DNA from: DAIDJD01 sp035485275
Lineage (GTDB): Bacteria > Oederibacteriota > JAJYGY01 > DAIDJD01
Reading direction: 5' to 3'
Assembly (NCBI GenBank): GCA_035485275.1
Contig: DATHOE010000034.1
Span: 124,001-188,000 of the forward strand
DNA: 64,000 nt
Positions 16,785 through 26,861 of the stretch are shown here, piece by piece. The notes under the pieces are model-generated. The model was not told the origin of the DNA. It was given only the letters and a program-made list of their open reading frames with translations, and made no database searches. A program made the position numbers and the translations under genes. Every line of letters starts with the position of its first letter. Within the stretch, counting starts at the first letter, position 1.

Positions 16785-18167
16785 TTAAGCCGGCCACCTT
16801 TTTGATCCACTCGAAGTCAAAATTTTCCAAATGAACGCGGTGAGTAAAAACAAAAAAAGAGGATAGTAAATACCTGAGCCATAGAAATATGGCACCGGAA
16901 TACCAATCATCTCAATGCAAATAACACATATCGTAAAATAAAATTTGAGTCTCTTGTCGGAAAGGCTCAACATATTCTTCAATACCCACGGCAGCAACGC
17001 GATGACCCAGAACAGTCTGATCATCCAGGTGAACGGTGCGCAAAAAAGCGTGATGAGTATTCCGAAGTAATAGAAAGTCAATGTGGGATCCAGGAAATCC
17101 GGAGATGTTCCACGTGCGAAAAAAAAAGTCAGAGCCCACAATAGCAGCGGGGTGAAAATCATAATTAATAGTCTGGAGATATGTAAACGCGATGCCATTT
17201 CTCGGGTGCCTGATCCGTTTGAGTTCTGGTCCATGAGCCCGCTGTCGTCATATATAACTCCATCGATGGTGTTTATGGAGTCGGGCCAAGCCCGGGAATA
17301 TATTTGGATTTCCCTGGAGCTTAACGACTGATTTTCACTCCCCAATTCTTCCGATTGGAAAATACGGCCCAAACGATGCATGAAATAATCTTGGTTTACC
17401 GAAATGCCGTCCAAAGCGAGGCTGCTTCCAAAAAGCACGGCTACACCTAACAGGAATCCAACTAAAGTTGGACGCCAGCGCGTTAAGAATATTCCGGGCA
17501 TGAACAAAAGGGTGTCCAGTTTTAGGAAGGTGGCCACCGCAAGGCAGGCCCCTAATGCGCAATGAGCCCAATTTTCTTTGAATCGACAGGCCAGAAAAAA
17601 ACCCATGGTAATGACAAAAAATGTAATTCCGTCGATATTTGCTGCTTCGATCTGGGAGACTGTGGGGTAAAACCAAAAAGCGGTACCCAATACCGCGAAC
17701 ATCGGAAACAAAAATATGTCCAGCCACACGACATAGGTTGCCGCCGCAATCGACGCGACAATGCATGAAAAAATTAAAAGCGTCCAAATCAACTTGGCGC
17801 GGGCATACCTAAAATAAGTGAAAGGAACAAACAGTCTTGCCGTCAATGGGGGCAATAAAAAACCGCTGTTGGCGAACGAGCTATAATCCCAGGTGCGGAT
17901 GTCTTTCGCCATATTGTTGTCATAGGGAGAATATCCATCCCTCACGGAGAATCCGGTGCTATAGAAATCAAAAAAATCACCTTGTGGGCCATGGGCGACT
18001 AGATGGCAGGTCCAGCCGGAAATCCAGATAAGTCCGCTCAAAAAATAGAGCATCATTAAGATTTTAAGTTTTCGTGGCGCTCTTTCCACTGATACTCCCT
18101 GTCGCGTATGTTTTTCCTTCCTTAGACCTTGGACCCAGTGCCGGATGCTCGGGTTGGCGTCACGCAT
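16785..18167 (-). CDS. GT87-type (DUF2029) integral-membrane glycosyltransferase
   Basis: This polytopic protein has 460 residues and about ten to eleven membrane spans. After the first span comes GPQGDFFDFYSTG, then GYSPYDNN and FLLPPLTARLFVPF, the family signature (D-x-D/Y-x-x-x, then P-P-x-x-x) of polyprenyl-phosphate-sugar-dependent GT-C enzymes. The gene is visibly AT-richer (about 43-46% G+C in several lines) than the window, suggesting recent acquisition. It is convergent with the methyltransferase gene and divergent from a GT2. Homology with the other GT87-type gene at 4416-5570 is distant. Confidence 0.68.
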   Translation of the reverse strand: MRDANPSIRHWVQGLRKEKHTRQGVSVERAPRKLKILMMLYFLSGLIWISGWTCHLVAHGPQGDFFDFYSTGFSVRDGYSPYDNNMAKDIRTWDYSSFANSGFLLPPLTARLFVPFTYFRYARAKLIWTLLIFSCIVASIAAATYVVWLDIFLFPMFAVLGTAFWFYPTVSQIEAANIDGITFFVITMGFFLACRFKENWAHCALGACLAVATFLKLDTLLFMPGIFLTRWRPTLVGFLLGVAVLFGSSLALDGISVNQDYFMHRLGRIFQSEELGSENQSLSSREIQIYSRAWPDSINTIDGVIYDDSGLMDQNSNGSGTREMASRLHISRLLIMIFTPLLLWALTFFFARGTSPDFLDPTLTFYYFGILITLFCAPFTWMIRLFWVIALLPWVLKNMLSLSDKRLKFYFTICVICIEMIGIPVPYFYGSGIYYPLFLFLLTAFIWKILTSSGSKRWPA

Positions 18168-18401
18168 ACTGTGTTCTAATTTTTTGATTTTGCGGATGCC
18201 TGAAAAACGAGGTGCCGGATTATAATTCCCGCTGCCATAAGAAGCAACGGGCCGGGGCGAAAGGCTGCGGAATGATCCCCCGGGCTGGCGCCAATTGGAT
18301 CGCGTTCCGAATGGATTTGACCCAGCATTTGCTATACACTTTGCGCTTTCAGGAGCCGGTCCGTTAGGGGGACTCGGCTTACCGTCTAGCCAGGTTGTCG
18401 C

Positions 18402-19160
18402 ATGAAGCTTTCAGTGGTCACTGTGGTCCGGAACGACCCGGCGGTGGCGTCCACGGTATCCAGCGTTTTGGCCCAGAAAGGCCTGGACGTGGAATGCGTC
18501 GTCATCGACGGCGCGAGTACGGACGGCACTTTGGCGGCCCTGAAACCCATGCGCCGGCGGATACGCCTTTTCAGCGAGCCTGACAGCGGCATCTACGACG
18601 CCATGAACAAGGGGCTGCATAGGGCGCGAGGTCGGGTGGTGGGCTTCCTGAACGCGGGGGACGTTTTTTTGGGGGACCACAATTTGGCGGAGGTTTCCCG
18701 GGCTTTCAGCTCGGACAAGGGCCTGGGCGCCTGTTTTTCCGGGCTGGAAATCTCCGATCCCCAAGGGAAGCGGAAGCGCTGGTGGCCCGCCTCGGAGTAC
18801 CAGCCCGGGGCCTTTGCCGCAGGGTGGATGCCCAGCCACCCGACTTTTTACGCCCTGCGCCGGCCCCTGCTCGATTTGGGCGGCTTTGACCTGCGTTACC
18901 GTCTGGCAGCGGATTACGACCTGATGCTCAGGGCCTTGGAACAGGCTCAGCTTCGTTCCGTGGCCCTGCCGCTTTGCCTGGTGCGCATGCGCAGCGGCGG
19001 CGCCAGCCAGGCTTCTCTGGGCGCCCTTTGGCGCCACAATAGGGAAGCCTGGTCCGCGGCCACCGCCGCGGGAACCGTGAGGTGCTCCTTTGGGCGCTTT
19101 TTGGCCCGCAAATGGAGCCATAAATGGCGCCAGGTCCTGGATGCGCGGTTTGCGCCCTGA
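18402..19160 (+). CDS. Family 2 glycosyltransferase (WcaA/colanic-acid type)
   Basis: This short GT2 enzyme has 252 residues. It begins MKLSVVTVVRNDPAVASTVS and has VVIDGASTDGTL, SEPDSGIYDAMNKGL and VGFLNAGDVFL, where the final Asp corresponds to the metal site. The motif pattern E-x-D-x-G-I-Y-D-A-M-N-K is characteristic of the subfamily transferring the second or third sugar of exopolysaccharide repeats. AGG lies 7 nt before the ATG. It is the first gene of a plus-strand run leading to gmd, the flippase and polymerase genes. Confidence 0.88.
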   Translation: MKLSVVTVVRNDPAVASTVSSVLAQKGLDVECVVIDGASTDGTLAALKPMRRRIRLFSEPDSGIYDAMNKGLHRARGRVVGFLNAGDVFLGDHNLAEVSRAFSSDKGLGACFSGLEISDPQGKRKRWWPASEYQPGAFAAGWMPSHPTFYALRRPLLDLGGFDLRYRLAADYDLMLRALEQAQLRSVALPLCLVRMRSGGASQASLGALWRHNREAWSAATAAGTVRCSFGRFLARKWSHKWRQVLDARFAP

Positions 19161-19227
19161 CGGCGGAATCGCGTTTTTTGTCCAGTTAAGGCGGCCCTGA
19201 CAGCCCGTTCAGAACTCAAGGGAAACC

Positions 19228-20283
<1,056 letters not shown>

Positions 20284-20284
20284 G

Positions 20285-21790
20285 GTGGCCCAGCAGGCCC
20301 CGGTCACTGGCATGCGCGGCGCGGCGGTCCAGGGCGCGTTCTGGAGCATCGCCTTGGCCGTCGGCAATAAGGCCGTGACCACAGTGGGGCAGGTCGCGCT
20401 GGCTTGGTACCTTTTCCCGCGGGACATGGGGATCGTCGCGATGGCGGCCTCGGTGGTGGCGCTGGCCACTTTCTTCACGGCCAGCGGCATCGACGACCTG
20501 CTGGTGCAGCGCCACGACTCCTATGAGCAGGACGCAACCCAGGTATTTTGGCTGTCCCTTTGTTTCAATGTCGTCGCGATGGCGGTCGCCGTGGCCTTGA
20601 TCCCCTTCGCGGTCCGGCATTTCGGGGACGGGCGGGTGGGCCGCCTGATGCTCATCCAGGCGGCGAGTTGGCCGGTCTCCACCGTCACGCTGGTGCTCCG
20701 CCCGCAATTGGCCAATGTCCTGCGCTTCAAGGCCATCGCCGCGATCCGGCTCGGGGAGGGCGTGGTATTCACCGGCTGCGCGGTTTTTCTGGCCGCCCAG
20801 GGTTGGGGGCCCTACGCGCTCGTGTGGCCGACCCTCTTCTCGGCGATCTTTTCCGCCGCGGCTTTTTGGTGCCTGGCGGACAGGCCGCCCATGGGCTGGC
20901 CCAAGCCGGTTTCCTGGCCGGCCTACATCACCCCCGGCCTTCTGTTGATGGTGGGCAACTTCGTGGGGGTGATGGCGATCCAGATGCCGAACTTCATCAT
21001 CGGAAGCCTGATGGACGCCCGCGGGACCGGCCTCTACGCCTGGGGCTACCTGGTGGCATCCCAGGCGATCTTCTTGCTGGTCCTCAATCTCCGCGGTTTG
21101 TTCACGCCGTTGTTTTCAAAACTGAAATCCGAGCCGGAGCGCCTGGCCAAGGCCACCGCGCAGGCCGCGTACGCCATCACCGCGGTGGTCGCCCCGATAT
21201 GCGTCCTGCAGGCGTTTTTCGCCCGTCCCCTGATCGAGACTTTTTTTCCGGCGCGCTGGACGGACGCGGTGCTGGTGGTGTACTGGCTGAGCCTGGGCTT
21301 TTGCGCCCAGCCGGTCGCCTTGATCACGCAGGCCGCCCTGATCGCGAAGGCCAGGTTCGGCCTGGCCTTGAGGCTGGCCCTGCTGCAGGCCGTCCTGGGG
21401 GCCCTGGGGGTGGCCTGGGGATGCCTCAAGAGCGGCATCGAGGGCGCGGCCGTGGGCGCGGCGGTTAGCGCCGTCCTATGCCTCCCGCTCAACCTGTGGA
21501 TACTGCGCGGCGAGGTGGGCTGTTCCTGGCTCCGCTTGTTGGACGCGCCCAAAGCCATCCTATTCGGCGCCCTGGCTTTCCTTCCGTCGTGGGGGATCTT
21601 TTGGGCCTTCGGCGGCGCCTACCATTGGTGGTCCAACGCGGCGGAGGGCGTCGCCTACTGCGCGGTCCTGGCCCTGGTCTACAGGCTTTTCGACCCAGGC
21701 ATGTTCGATGAACTCTCCGGATTGAGGTCCCTGATGCGGGGCGCCCCGGGGAAGCTTCCAGACCTTTCAAGGGGGGAGCAGTGCCCCTGA
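20285..21790 (+). CDS. Wzx-type polysaccharide flippase (MOP superfamily)
   Basis: This 501-residue membrane protein has about twelve to fourteen helices. It starts with AVQGAFWSIALAVGNKAVTTVGQVALAWYLFPRDMGIVAMA, the usual first two helices of Wzx/WzxC-type lipid-linked oligosaccharide flippases. Internal motifs such as RPQLANVLRFKAIA and SLMDARGTGLYAWGYLVASQ match the polysaccharide-biosynthesis family. The start is GTG at 20285, one base after the gmd stop codon, so the genes are tightly coupled. It is inferred to move undecaprenyl-PP-linked repeat units across the inner membrane for polymerisation by the next gene product. Confidence 0.85.
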   Translation: MAQQAPVTGMRGAAVQGAFWSIALAVGNKAVTTVGQVALAWYLFPRDMGIVAMAASVVALATFFTASGIDDLLVQRHDSYEQDATQVFWLSLCFNVVAMAVAVALIPFAVRHFGDGRVGRLMLIQAASWPVSTVTLVLRPQLANVLRFKAIAAIRLGEGVVFTGCAVFLAAQGWGPYALVWPTLFSAIFSAAAFWCLADRPPMGWPKPVSWPAYITPGLLLMVGNFVGVMAIQMPNFIIGSLMDARGTGLYAWGYLVASQAIFLLVLNLRGLFTPLFSKLKSEPERLAKATAQAAYAITAVVAPICVLQAFFARPLIETFFPARWTDAVLVVYWLSLGFCAQPVALITQAALIAKARFGLALRLALLQAVLGALGVAWGCLKSGIEGAAVGAAVSAVLCLPLNLWILRGEVGCSWLRLLDAPKAILFGALAFLPSWGIFWAFGGAYHWWSNAAEGVAYCAVLALVYRLFDPGMFDELSGLRSLMRGAPGKLPDLSRGEQCP

Positions 21791-23046
21791 GAATATCCGC
21801 GGCCCTGCTGTACGCGGTCGCTTTCATGGCCCAATACCATTTTTTGATGGTCCCCCATTTCGGCTATTGGGGCTTCGGGGACCTCAGCGGCGTCCTGGAG
21901 TGCCTTTATCTTCTGCCTTTGATGGTGGCGCCGGCCCTGTGCATGCCCGAGCGGATCGACCGCCCGTCGGCGCTGTTCGCGTTTTTGAACTACACGATCA
22001 TCTATGTGCCCGTCTGCGTGCTGCTGTTCCATTCCACGCTGACGTCGATCAGCCTCGCGGACCAATGGGCGATATTGATCGCCTTGGCCGCCAGCACTGC
22101 CTTGCTCTTTGAGGTCCCGCGTTTGCCCTCCATCCCCCTGCGCCGGGGCAGGCTGAGCGGGGGCGCGATTCTGGCTGCCTGCTGGTGCGTGCTGGGCGCG
22201 GTGGTGCTGATGACCCTCGCCGTCAACAGGATCGGGTTCTTCGGGTTCAAGGGGATCGGAGCCGCCAGGGCCGCCTACACGGAAAATATCCGCCCTCTGG
22301 GCCCCTATTTCGGGTACTTCGACGCCTGGTGCGGCCTGGCGATCATCCCTTTCCTGTTCGTGGTCTGTTTAAGGAAAGACCGCCGCTGGGGCTGGCTGCT
22401 CCTGAGCGCGGTGTGCGTGCTGCTGTTCATGACCTCGGGGCGCAAGACCGCCCTGCTCACGCCCTTGGCGGTTTTGGGCAGCTATTTCGGGGTGAAGAAG
22501 GGTCTCAGGACCCCGGCGCTTTTGTTCGTGTTTTCGGGCCTCTTGCTGGTCCCCTTCGTCTTCGGGGCCCTCGGGCTCTCGGGCCCCCGCGACCTATACT
22601 ACAATGTCATCAATTTCAGGATCTTCGCGGTGCCACAGATCCTTATCCCGCAGTATTACAGCTATTACCTGGCCAACGGATTCACCCACTTCCGCAGCAT
22701 CAATGTGGTCAACCGGTTTTTCTTTGGAGGGGCGGCGTTCGAGCAGCCCTGGGCCGCCATCGCCCGCTTCTATTACAAGAAAAAATTCACGGCCGATGCC
22801 GTGTTCTATGCGACCGACGGCCTGGCGGCCTTGGGCATCGTGGGGATCCCCTGCGTGACCGCGGCTTGCGTTTTGGTTTTTTGGATCTTTGATTCCCTGC
22901 AAAAGGGGCATTCCGCGCTGTTGATGCTCCCCTGCATGATGCCCTTCCTTTTTTCGTTGTTCAACAATTCGCTGTTTACTACGATGCTCACCGGCGGTGG
23001 CTTCGTGCTGATGGCGCTGTTCTATCTGCTTCCGGATACCGCGTGA
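21781..23046 (+). CDS. Wzy-like O-antigen/exopolysaccharide polymerase candidate
   Basis: The 421-residue protein has about ten to twelve predicted helices, typical length and topology for Wzy polymerases, which rarely share sequence motifs. After helix 6 it has an extracytoplasmic stretch AARAAYTENIRPLGPYFGYFDAW and later a long loop with YYSYYLANGFTHFRSIN, like the oligosaccharide-repeat-unit polymerase family. The start is GTG at 21781, with GGGGGAG just upstream and a 10-nt overlap with the flippase gene. The position directly after the flippase supports the call, although the family assignment is by topology and context more than motif. Confidence 0.62.
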   Translation: MPLRISAALLYAVAFMAQYHFLMVPHFGYWGFGDLSGVLECLYLLPLMVAPALCMPERIDRPSALFAFLNYTIIYVPVCVLLFHSTLTSISLADQWAILIALAASTALLFEVPRLPSIPLRRGRLSGGAILAACWCVLGAVVLMTLAVNRIGFFGFKGIGAARAAYTENIRPLGPYFGYFDAWCGLAIIPFLFVVCLRKDRRWGWLLLSAVCVLLFMTSGRKTALLTPLAVLGSYFGVKKGLRTPALLFVFSGLLLVPFVFGALGLSGPRDLYYNVINFRIFAVPQILIPQYYSYYLANGFTHFRSINVVNRFFFGGAAFEQPWAAIARFYYKKKFTADAVFYATDGLAALGIVGIPCVTAACVLVFWIFDSLQKGHSALLMLPCMMPFLFSLFNNSLFTTMLTGGGFVLMALFYLLPDTA

Positions 23047-23086
23047 AAGCCGCGCCCATCCGTTGTTTTAGGAGTCCGGGATTCCA

Positions 23087-23659
23087 GTGAAGTCGGCCGT
23101 ACGGAAATGGTGGGGACGTTGCGCCGCTTTGGCGGTGTGTCTCCTTTTGATGCAAGTGGCCTGGTTCGAGTATGTGTTCAGTTGCCCGGCCCCCGCGCTC
23201 CAGGCGGACATGCTGGCGGTCTATGGCGGGGATCCCCCGCGCTACGCCCTGGGCTGGGCCGTCGAGCGGCAGGGCCGCTTCAATTTTCTGGTCTTTTCCG
23301 ACGCCCACGCCGATTTTTTGGCCCAGATGAAGGGCCAATATGGTCCGCCGCGCGCCGCGCGCTTGCTGCTCGAACCGCGGGCCCGGTCCACCGCCCAGAA
23401 CGCGCGTTATGTGGCCGTGCTCATCCGCGACCATGGGTGCAGGAGCGTGCTGGTCATCACGTCCTGGTGGCACCTGCCCAGGGCTCTCTTTTTGACCCAC
23501 CTTGCGTTGCTGGGCAGCGGCGTGGAAATTTCCGGCCTGGGCTCGGAGCTGCGTCCCTCGGTGGCGTGGAACGATCGCCGCGTGTGGGAGGAGCTGATCC
23601 GGTTCTGGGGCTCGTTGCTGACGTTCACGTCGGACACCCACAACACCTCTTTTCTTTAG
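23087..23659 (+). CDS. YdcF/SanA/ElyC-family (DUF218) membrane-anchored protein
   Basis: The 190-residue protein has one N-terminal membrane segment (residues about 10-30) and then a DUF218-like domain. The supporting motif is ARSTAQNARYVAVLI followed by VLVITSWWHLPRALFL, matching the family pattern (S-x-x-T-x-x-N-A, then V-T-S-x-x-H-x-x-R-A). The start is GTG at 23087. Proteins of this family affect envelope and undecaprenyl-carrier homeostasis, but no reaction is firmly established. It sits between the polymerase gene and the beta-helix protein gene on the same strand. Confidence 0.7.
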   Translation: MKSAVRKWWGRCAALAVCLLLMQVAWFEYVFSCPAPALQADMLAVYGGDPPRYALGWAVERQGRFNFLVFSDAHADFLAQMKGQYGPPRAARLLLEPRARSTAQNARYVAVLIRDHGCRSVLVITSWWHLPRALFLTHLALLGSGVEISGLGSELRPSVAWNDRRVWEELIRFWGSLLTFTSDTHNTSFL

Positions 23660-23676
23660 CGTTCCAGGGACAGGGC

Positions 23677-25593
23677 GTGGCCAAAGTGCGTATCTCATTT
23701 TTGGGAAAAGGCGGCGCGTTTTGCGCGCTCCTGGTTTTGGCGGCCTGTGTTCAGGCCCACGATTATTTTGTCGCCCCCTCTGGGATGGACAGCAACCCCG
23801 GCACCCTGGACCAGCCCTTCCGGACCCTTGCCTGGGCGGTCCCCTATGTCCGCGCGGGGGATACCCTGTATCTTCGCGCCGGGGTGTACCGTCAGGCCGT
23901 CAGCGTCGAACACGGCGGCACCGCGTCGGCGCCGGCCGTGTTCAGCGCCTACGGGGCGGAAGCCGCGGTTTTAGCGGGTAGCGATCCCCTTGTCGGAACC
24001 TGGAAAAAATACGACGGGAAGATATGGTGCCTGGACGGCGTGTCACGCACCTCGGACCTTTTCGTGGACGGCCAGGAGATGTCCATAGCCCGATGGCCGA
24101 CTGCGGGTCCCGGTGCGCCCATGGACCAGGGATGGGCCCTCACCGGCGCCGGAACCAACGCGGCGGTCGTCGCAGATCCCCATTTACCGGACCTTCCCCT
24201 GGTCGGGGCCCGGGTGCACATCGTCCCCGGCTTGGCCTGGGTCAGCTTCACCCGGTCGATCAAGGAATACGGGCGGGGAAGGCTCACCCTGTCGAGCCCG
24301 GTTTGCGGCGCGACGCCCGCCTATTGCCCCAGGCCCGGAAACCGCTATTTCCTTTACGGGAGCCTGGCCCTCTTGGGCGGCCCCGGCGAGTGGTACCAGG
24401 ACCCGGCGACACTGCGGATCTACCTCTGGGCCCCGGACGGCCGCGACCCCGCCGACCACCTGGTTGAGGTGGCGCGGCGCAAGGCGGTCATCCGGGACGA
24501 CGGCTATTCCCACGTCGAATTCCGGAATCTGCACACCTTCAGCGGGGGCATCAAGATCAGCCGCTGTGTGGGATGCAGGGTGATCGGGGTGGACCAGCGT
24601 TACGTGCAGCGCTATACGGAGGTGGAGGGATATTCCGCCGAAAATCCCACGAATTCGCTCTACGCCGGAAGCGACTGCGAATGGGCGGACGGATCCATTG
24701 AGGGAAGCAGCGGCGACGGTCTGGCGGTTTCCGGCACGCACCAGCACGTGCACGACATGCTCATCCACGACGTGTGCCGGGAAGCCAGCTACTCGGGGGC
24801 CCTGGCCCTGCTCGGAAGCGGGCAGGTCATCGAGAACAACACCCTCTATGACAGCGGTCGCTATCTCATCAACCTGGGGACAACCCACGGCGGACGCATC
24901 GCCCACAACGACCTGTACAATTCCGGCTTGCTGACGAACGACTCGGGGGCCATCTATTCATATGACACCGACGGCGCCGGCATGGTCATTGCCTTCAACG
25001 ACGTGCACCATGCGCCCGGCACCCGCGGTGTCGGGATCTACCTCGACAACGGCGACTCCGACTACGTGGTGCTTCACAATCTTGTCCATGACTGCGCCTG
25101 GGCCGGGGTCGAATTGAACCTGCCGAGCAACTGCAATGTCGTCTGCAACAACACGCTTTGGAATTGCAAGCATTGGGTTTGGGCCGACGGCAACATCCAT
25201 TACCACTCGATGACCGGCACGGTGCTGGCGAACAATGTGGTCAACGGGACCGAATTGCTGGTGAGGGACCGTTTGGCGCCCGTCCAGGTGCGCAACGCCG
25301 CCCTGCTCCAGCCGCCGCAGCTCTTCGCGCCGGGCGGCTTCTCACTGGCCGCGGGCTCCTGGGCCATCGCTTCGGGGGTTTCGATCCCGCCCTATACCGA
25401 CGGCGGATGCGGCGCGGCCCCGGACCTGGGGGCCATCAATTACGGCTGCGGCCAGGATTGGAGCGCGGGTTGCGCCCGCAGGCCGGCGGCCTTCCCGTAT
25501 CCGGCGCTGGAAATGCTCGGCATGGGTCCGTCCCCGGGCCCGGACCCCCGGACGGAGCACCCTTCGGCCGGCGGAGCTGCGCCGTGGAACTAG
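23677..25593 (+). CDS. Secreted right-handed beta-helix protein (pectate-lyase/DUF1565-like)
   Basis: The 638-residue protein has a signal peptide ending LVLAACVQA, which also fits a lipobox, so it may be a lipoprotein. The mature N-terminus YFVAPSGMDSNPGTLDQPF, then AGDTLYLRAGVYRQ, is the DUF1565 start seen in beta-helix lyases and epimerases. From about 250 to 520 there are coil-like repeats such as VIENNTLYDSGRYLINL and IAFNDVHHAPGTRG, matching PbH1 turns. GTG at 23677 is preferred, with AGGGAC upstream. It may cleave, epimerise or bind the glycan made here; there is no catalytic assignment. Confidence 0.78.
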   Translation: MAKVRISFLGKGGAFCALLVLAACVQAHDYFVAPSGMDSNPGTLDQPFRTLAWAVPYVRAGDTLYLRAGVYRQAVSVEHGGTASAPAVFSAYGAEAAVLAGSDPLVGTWKKYDGKIWCLDGVSRTSDLFVDGQEMSIARWPTAGPGAPMDQGWALTGAGTNAAVVADPHLPDLPLVGARVHIVPGLAWVSFTRSIKEYGRGRLTLSSPVCGATPAYCPRPGNRYFLYGSLALLGGPGEWYQDPATLRIYLWAPDGRDPADHLVEVARRKAVIRDDGYSHVEFRNLHTFSGGIKISRCVGCRVIGVDQRYVQRYTEVEGYSAENPTNSLYAGSDCEWADGSIEGSSGDGLAVSGTHQHVHDMLIHDVCREASYSGALALLGSGQVIENNTLYDSGRYLINLGTTHGGRIAHNDLYNSGLLTNDSGAIYSYDTDGAGMVIAFNDVHHAPGTRGVGIYLDNGDSDYVVLHNLVHDCAWAGVELNLPSNCNVVCNNTLWNCKHWVWADGNIHYHSMTGTVLANNVVNGTELLVRDRLAPVQVRNAALLQPPQLFAPGGFSLAAGSWAIASGVSIPPYTDGGCGAAPDLGAINYGCGQDWSAGCARRPAAFPYPALEMLGMGPSPGPDPRTEHPSAGGAAPWN

Positions 25594-26825
25594 GGCGTCC
25601 GGCAAGGCAGGGGCGGGTTTGCCTTCTTTGGCATCGTTTTGGGCCATACCATCACGCCCGCTTGAAGGCCGTCCAGGCCTTGCGGGACTGCGTCGGGGTC
25701 GAGTTCTCCTCCGTTGATCCGACCTACGCCTGGGACAAGGTGGCCGCGAAATCCGGCTCCAAGATGGTGACCTTGTTTTCCGACAGCTTTTCGCAGGACA
25801 TCCCGGTCCGGAGGATCGAACGCAGGCTCGGGGAGGTCTTCGCCGCCATCCGCCCCGCGGCGGTCGTCATCCCCGGTTGGTCCGACCGGGTTCCGCTGGC
25901 GGCCCTCGAATGGTGCGTCAGGCAGCGTGTCCCCGCGGTGCTGATGTCGCCGAGCCAGCGGGGCGATGCGCCCCGGGTCTGGTACAAGGAGTGGCCGAAA
26001 AGGCGGATCGTGAGCCTCTTCAGCGCGGCCTTGGTCGGCGGTGCGCCCCAGAAACGCTATTTGACGGAGCTGGGCTTTCCCGGCGAAAGGGTCTTTTTCG
26101 GTTACAACGTCGTCGATAACGCCCATTTCTCCAAAGGGGCGAGGAAGGCGCGCAATTCCGGGGAGGCGCTCCGCATGCGGCTGGGGCTTCCAAAGGATTA
26201 CTTCCTGGTCTCGACCCGCTTTGTTCCGAAAAAAAACCTGGAGAGATTCCTGGCGGCCTACGCCGCCTATACACGGAAGGTTTCAGGGCGACCCTGGAGC
26301 CTAATCCTCCTGGGCGACGGACCCCTGCGGCCCAAGCTGGAAAGCATGGTCGACGCGCTGGGTTTGCGGAATTTTGTGGGCATGCCTGGCTTCAAACAAT
26401 ACAATGACTTGCCCGTCTATTATGGATTGGCGAAAGCCATGGTGTTGCCGAGCGCGTCTGAGCAGTGGGGCTTGGTCGTGAATGAGGCCATGGCGGCCGG
26501 CCTGCCGGTGCTGGTGTCCGGCGCTTGCGGCTGCGCGGAAGACCTTGTTCGTGACGGGGTGAACGGTTTTTTGCTGGACCCCTTGGACACGGAGCAAATG
26601 GCTGAAGCCCTTCTCAGGACCAGCCGGGCGAAGAAAAAATTGGCCCACATGGGCGCGCTGGGCGCCCGGATCATAGGGCAGTGGAGTCCGCGGACCTTTG
26701 CCGAAGGCCTGTCGCGGGCCTTAGAGTCGGCGCTGAGGGCCCCGTCGGCCGGATTCGGGCCCCTCGACAGGATGATTCTCGGCGTGGTCCAGCGCCAGAA
26801 TCTAAAAGGTTACCGGGATCAATGA
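25584..26825 (+). CDS. Family 4 glycosyltransferase
   Basis: This GT-B enzyme has 413 residues. The N-terminal domain begins RVCLLWHRFGPYHHARLKA, as in GT4 members where a G-P-Y/H loop binds the acceptor. The C-terminal domain has FLVSTRFVPKKNLERFLAAY, LLGDGPLRPKLESM and SASEQWGLVVNEAMAAGLPV (E-x7-E donor site), then SGACGCAEDLV. The start is GTG at 25584, overlapping the beta-helix gene by 10 nt with GGAG 7 nt upstream. The C-terminus resembles the GT4 at 1115-2335. It likely adds one residue of the repeat unit. Confidence 0.87.
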   Translation: MELGRPARQGRVCLLWHRFGPYHHARLKAVQALRDCVGVEFSSVDPTYAWDKVAAKSGSKMVTLFSDSFSQDIPVRRIERRLGEVFAAIRPAAVVIPGWSDRVPLAALEWCVRQRVPAVLMSPSQRGDAPRVWYKEWPKRRIVSLFSAALVGGAPQKRYLTELGFPGERVFFGYNVVDNAHFSKGARKARNSGEALRMRLGLPKDYFLVSTRFVPKKNLERFLAAYAAYTRKVSGRPWSLILLGDGPLRPKLESMVDALGLRNFVGMPGFKQYNDLPVYYGLAKAMVLPSASEQWGLVVNEAMAAGLPVLVSGACGCAEDLVRDGVNGFLLDPLDTEQMAEALLRTSRAKKKLAHMGALGARIIGQWSPRTFAEGLSRALESALRAPSAGFGPLDRMILGVVQRQNLKGYRDQ

Positions 26826-26861
26826 TGTCATTCGGTCAATTAGCGGGCGTCGGGTTGAAAC

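Noticed and set aside
23107..23676. Upstream extension of the beta-helix gene
   Set aside because: This part overlaps the YdcF-type gene in another frame and has no protein-like domain; a signal peptide begins at GTG 23677.
25158..25583. Upstream extension of the GT4 at 25584
   Set aside because: It overlaps the end of the beta-helix gene in another frame; family GT4 proteins begin close to the first strand after 25584.
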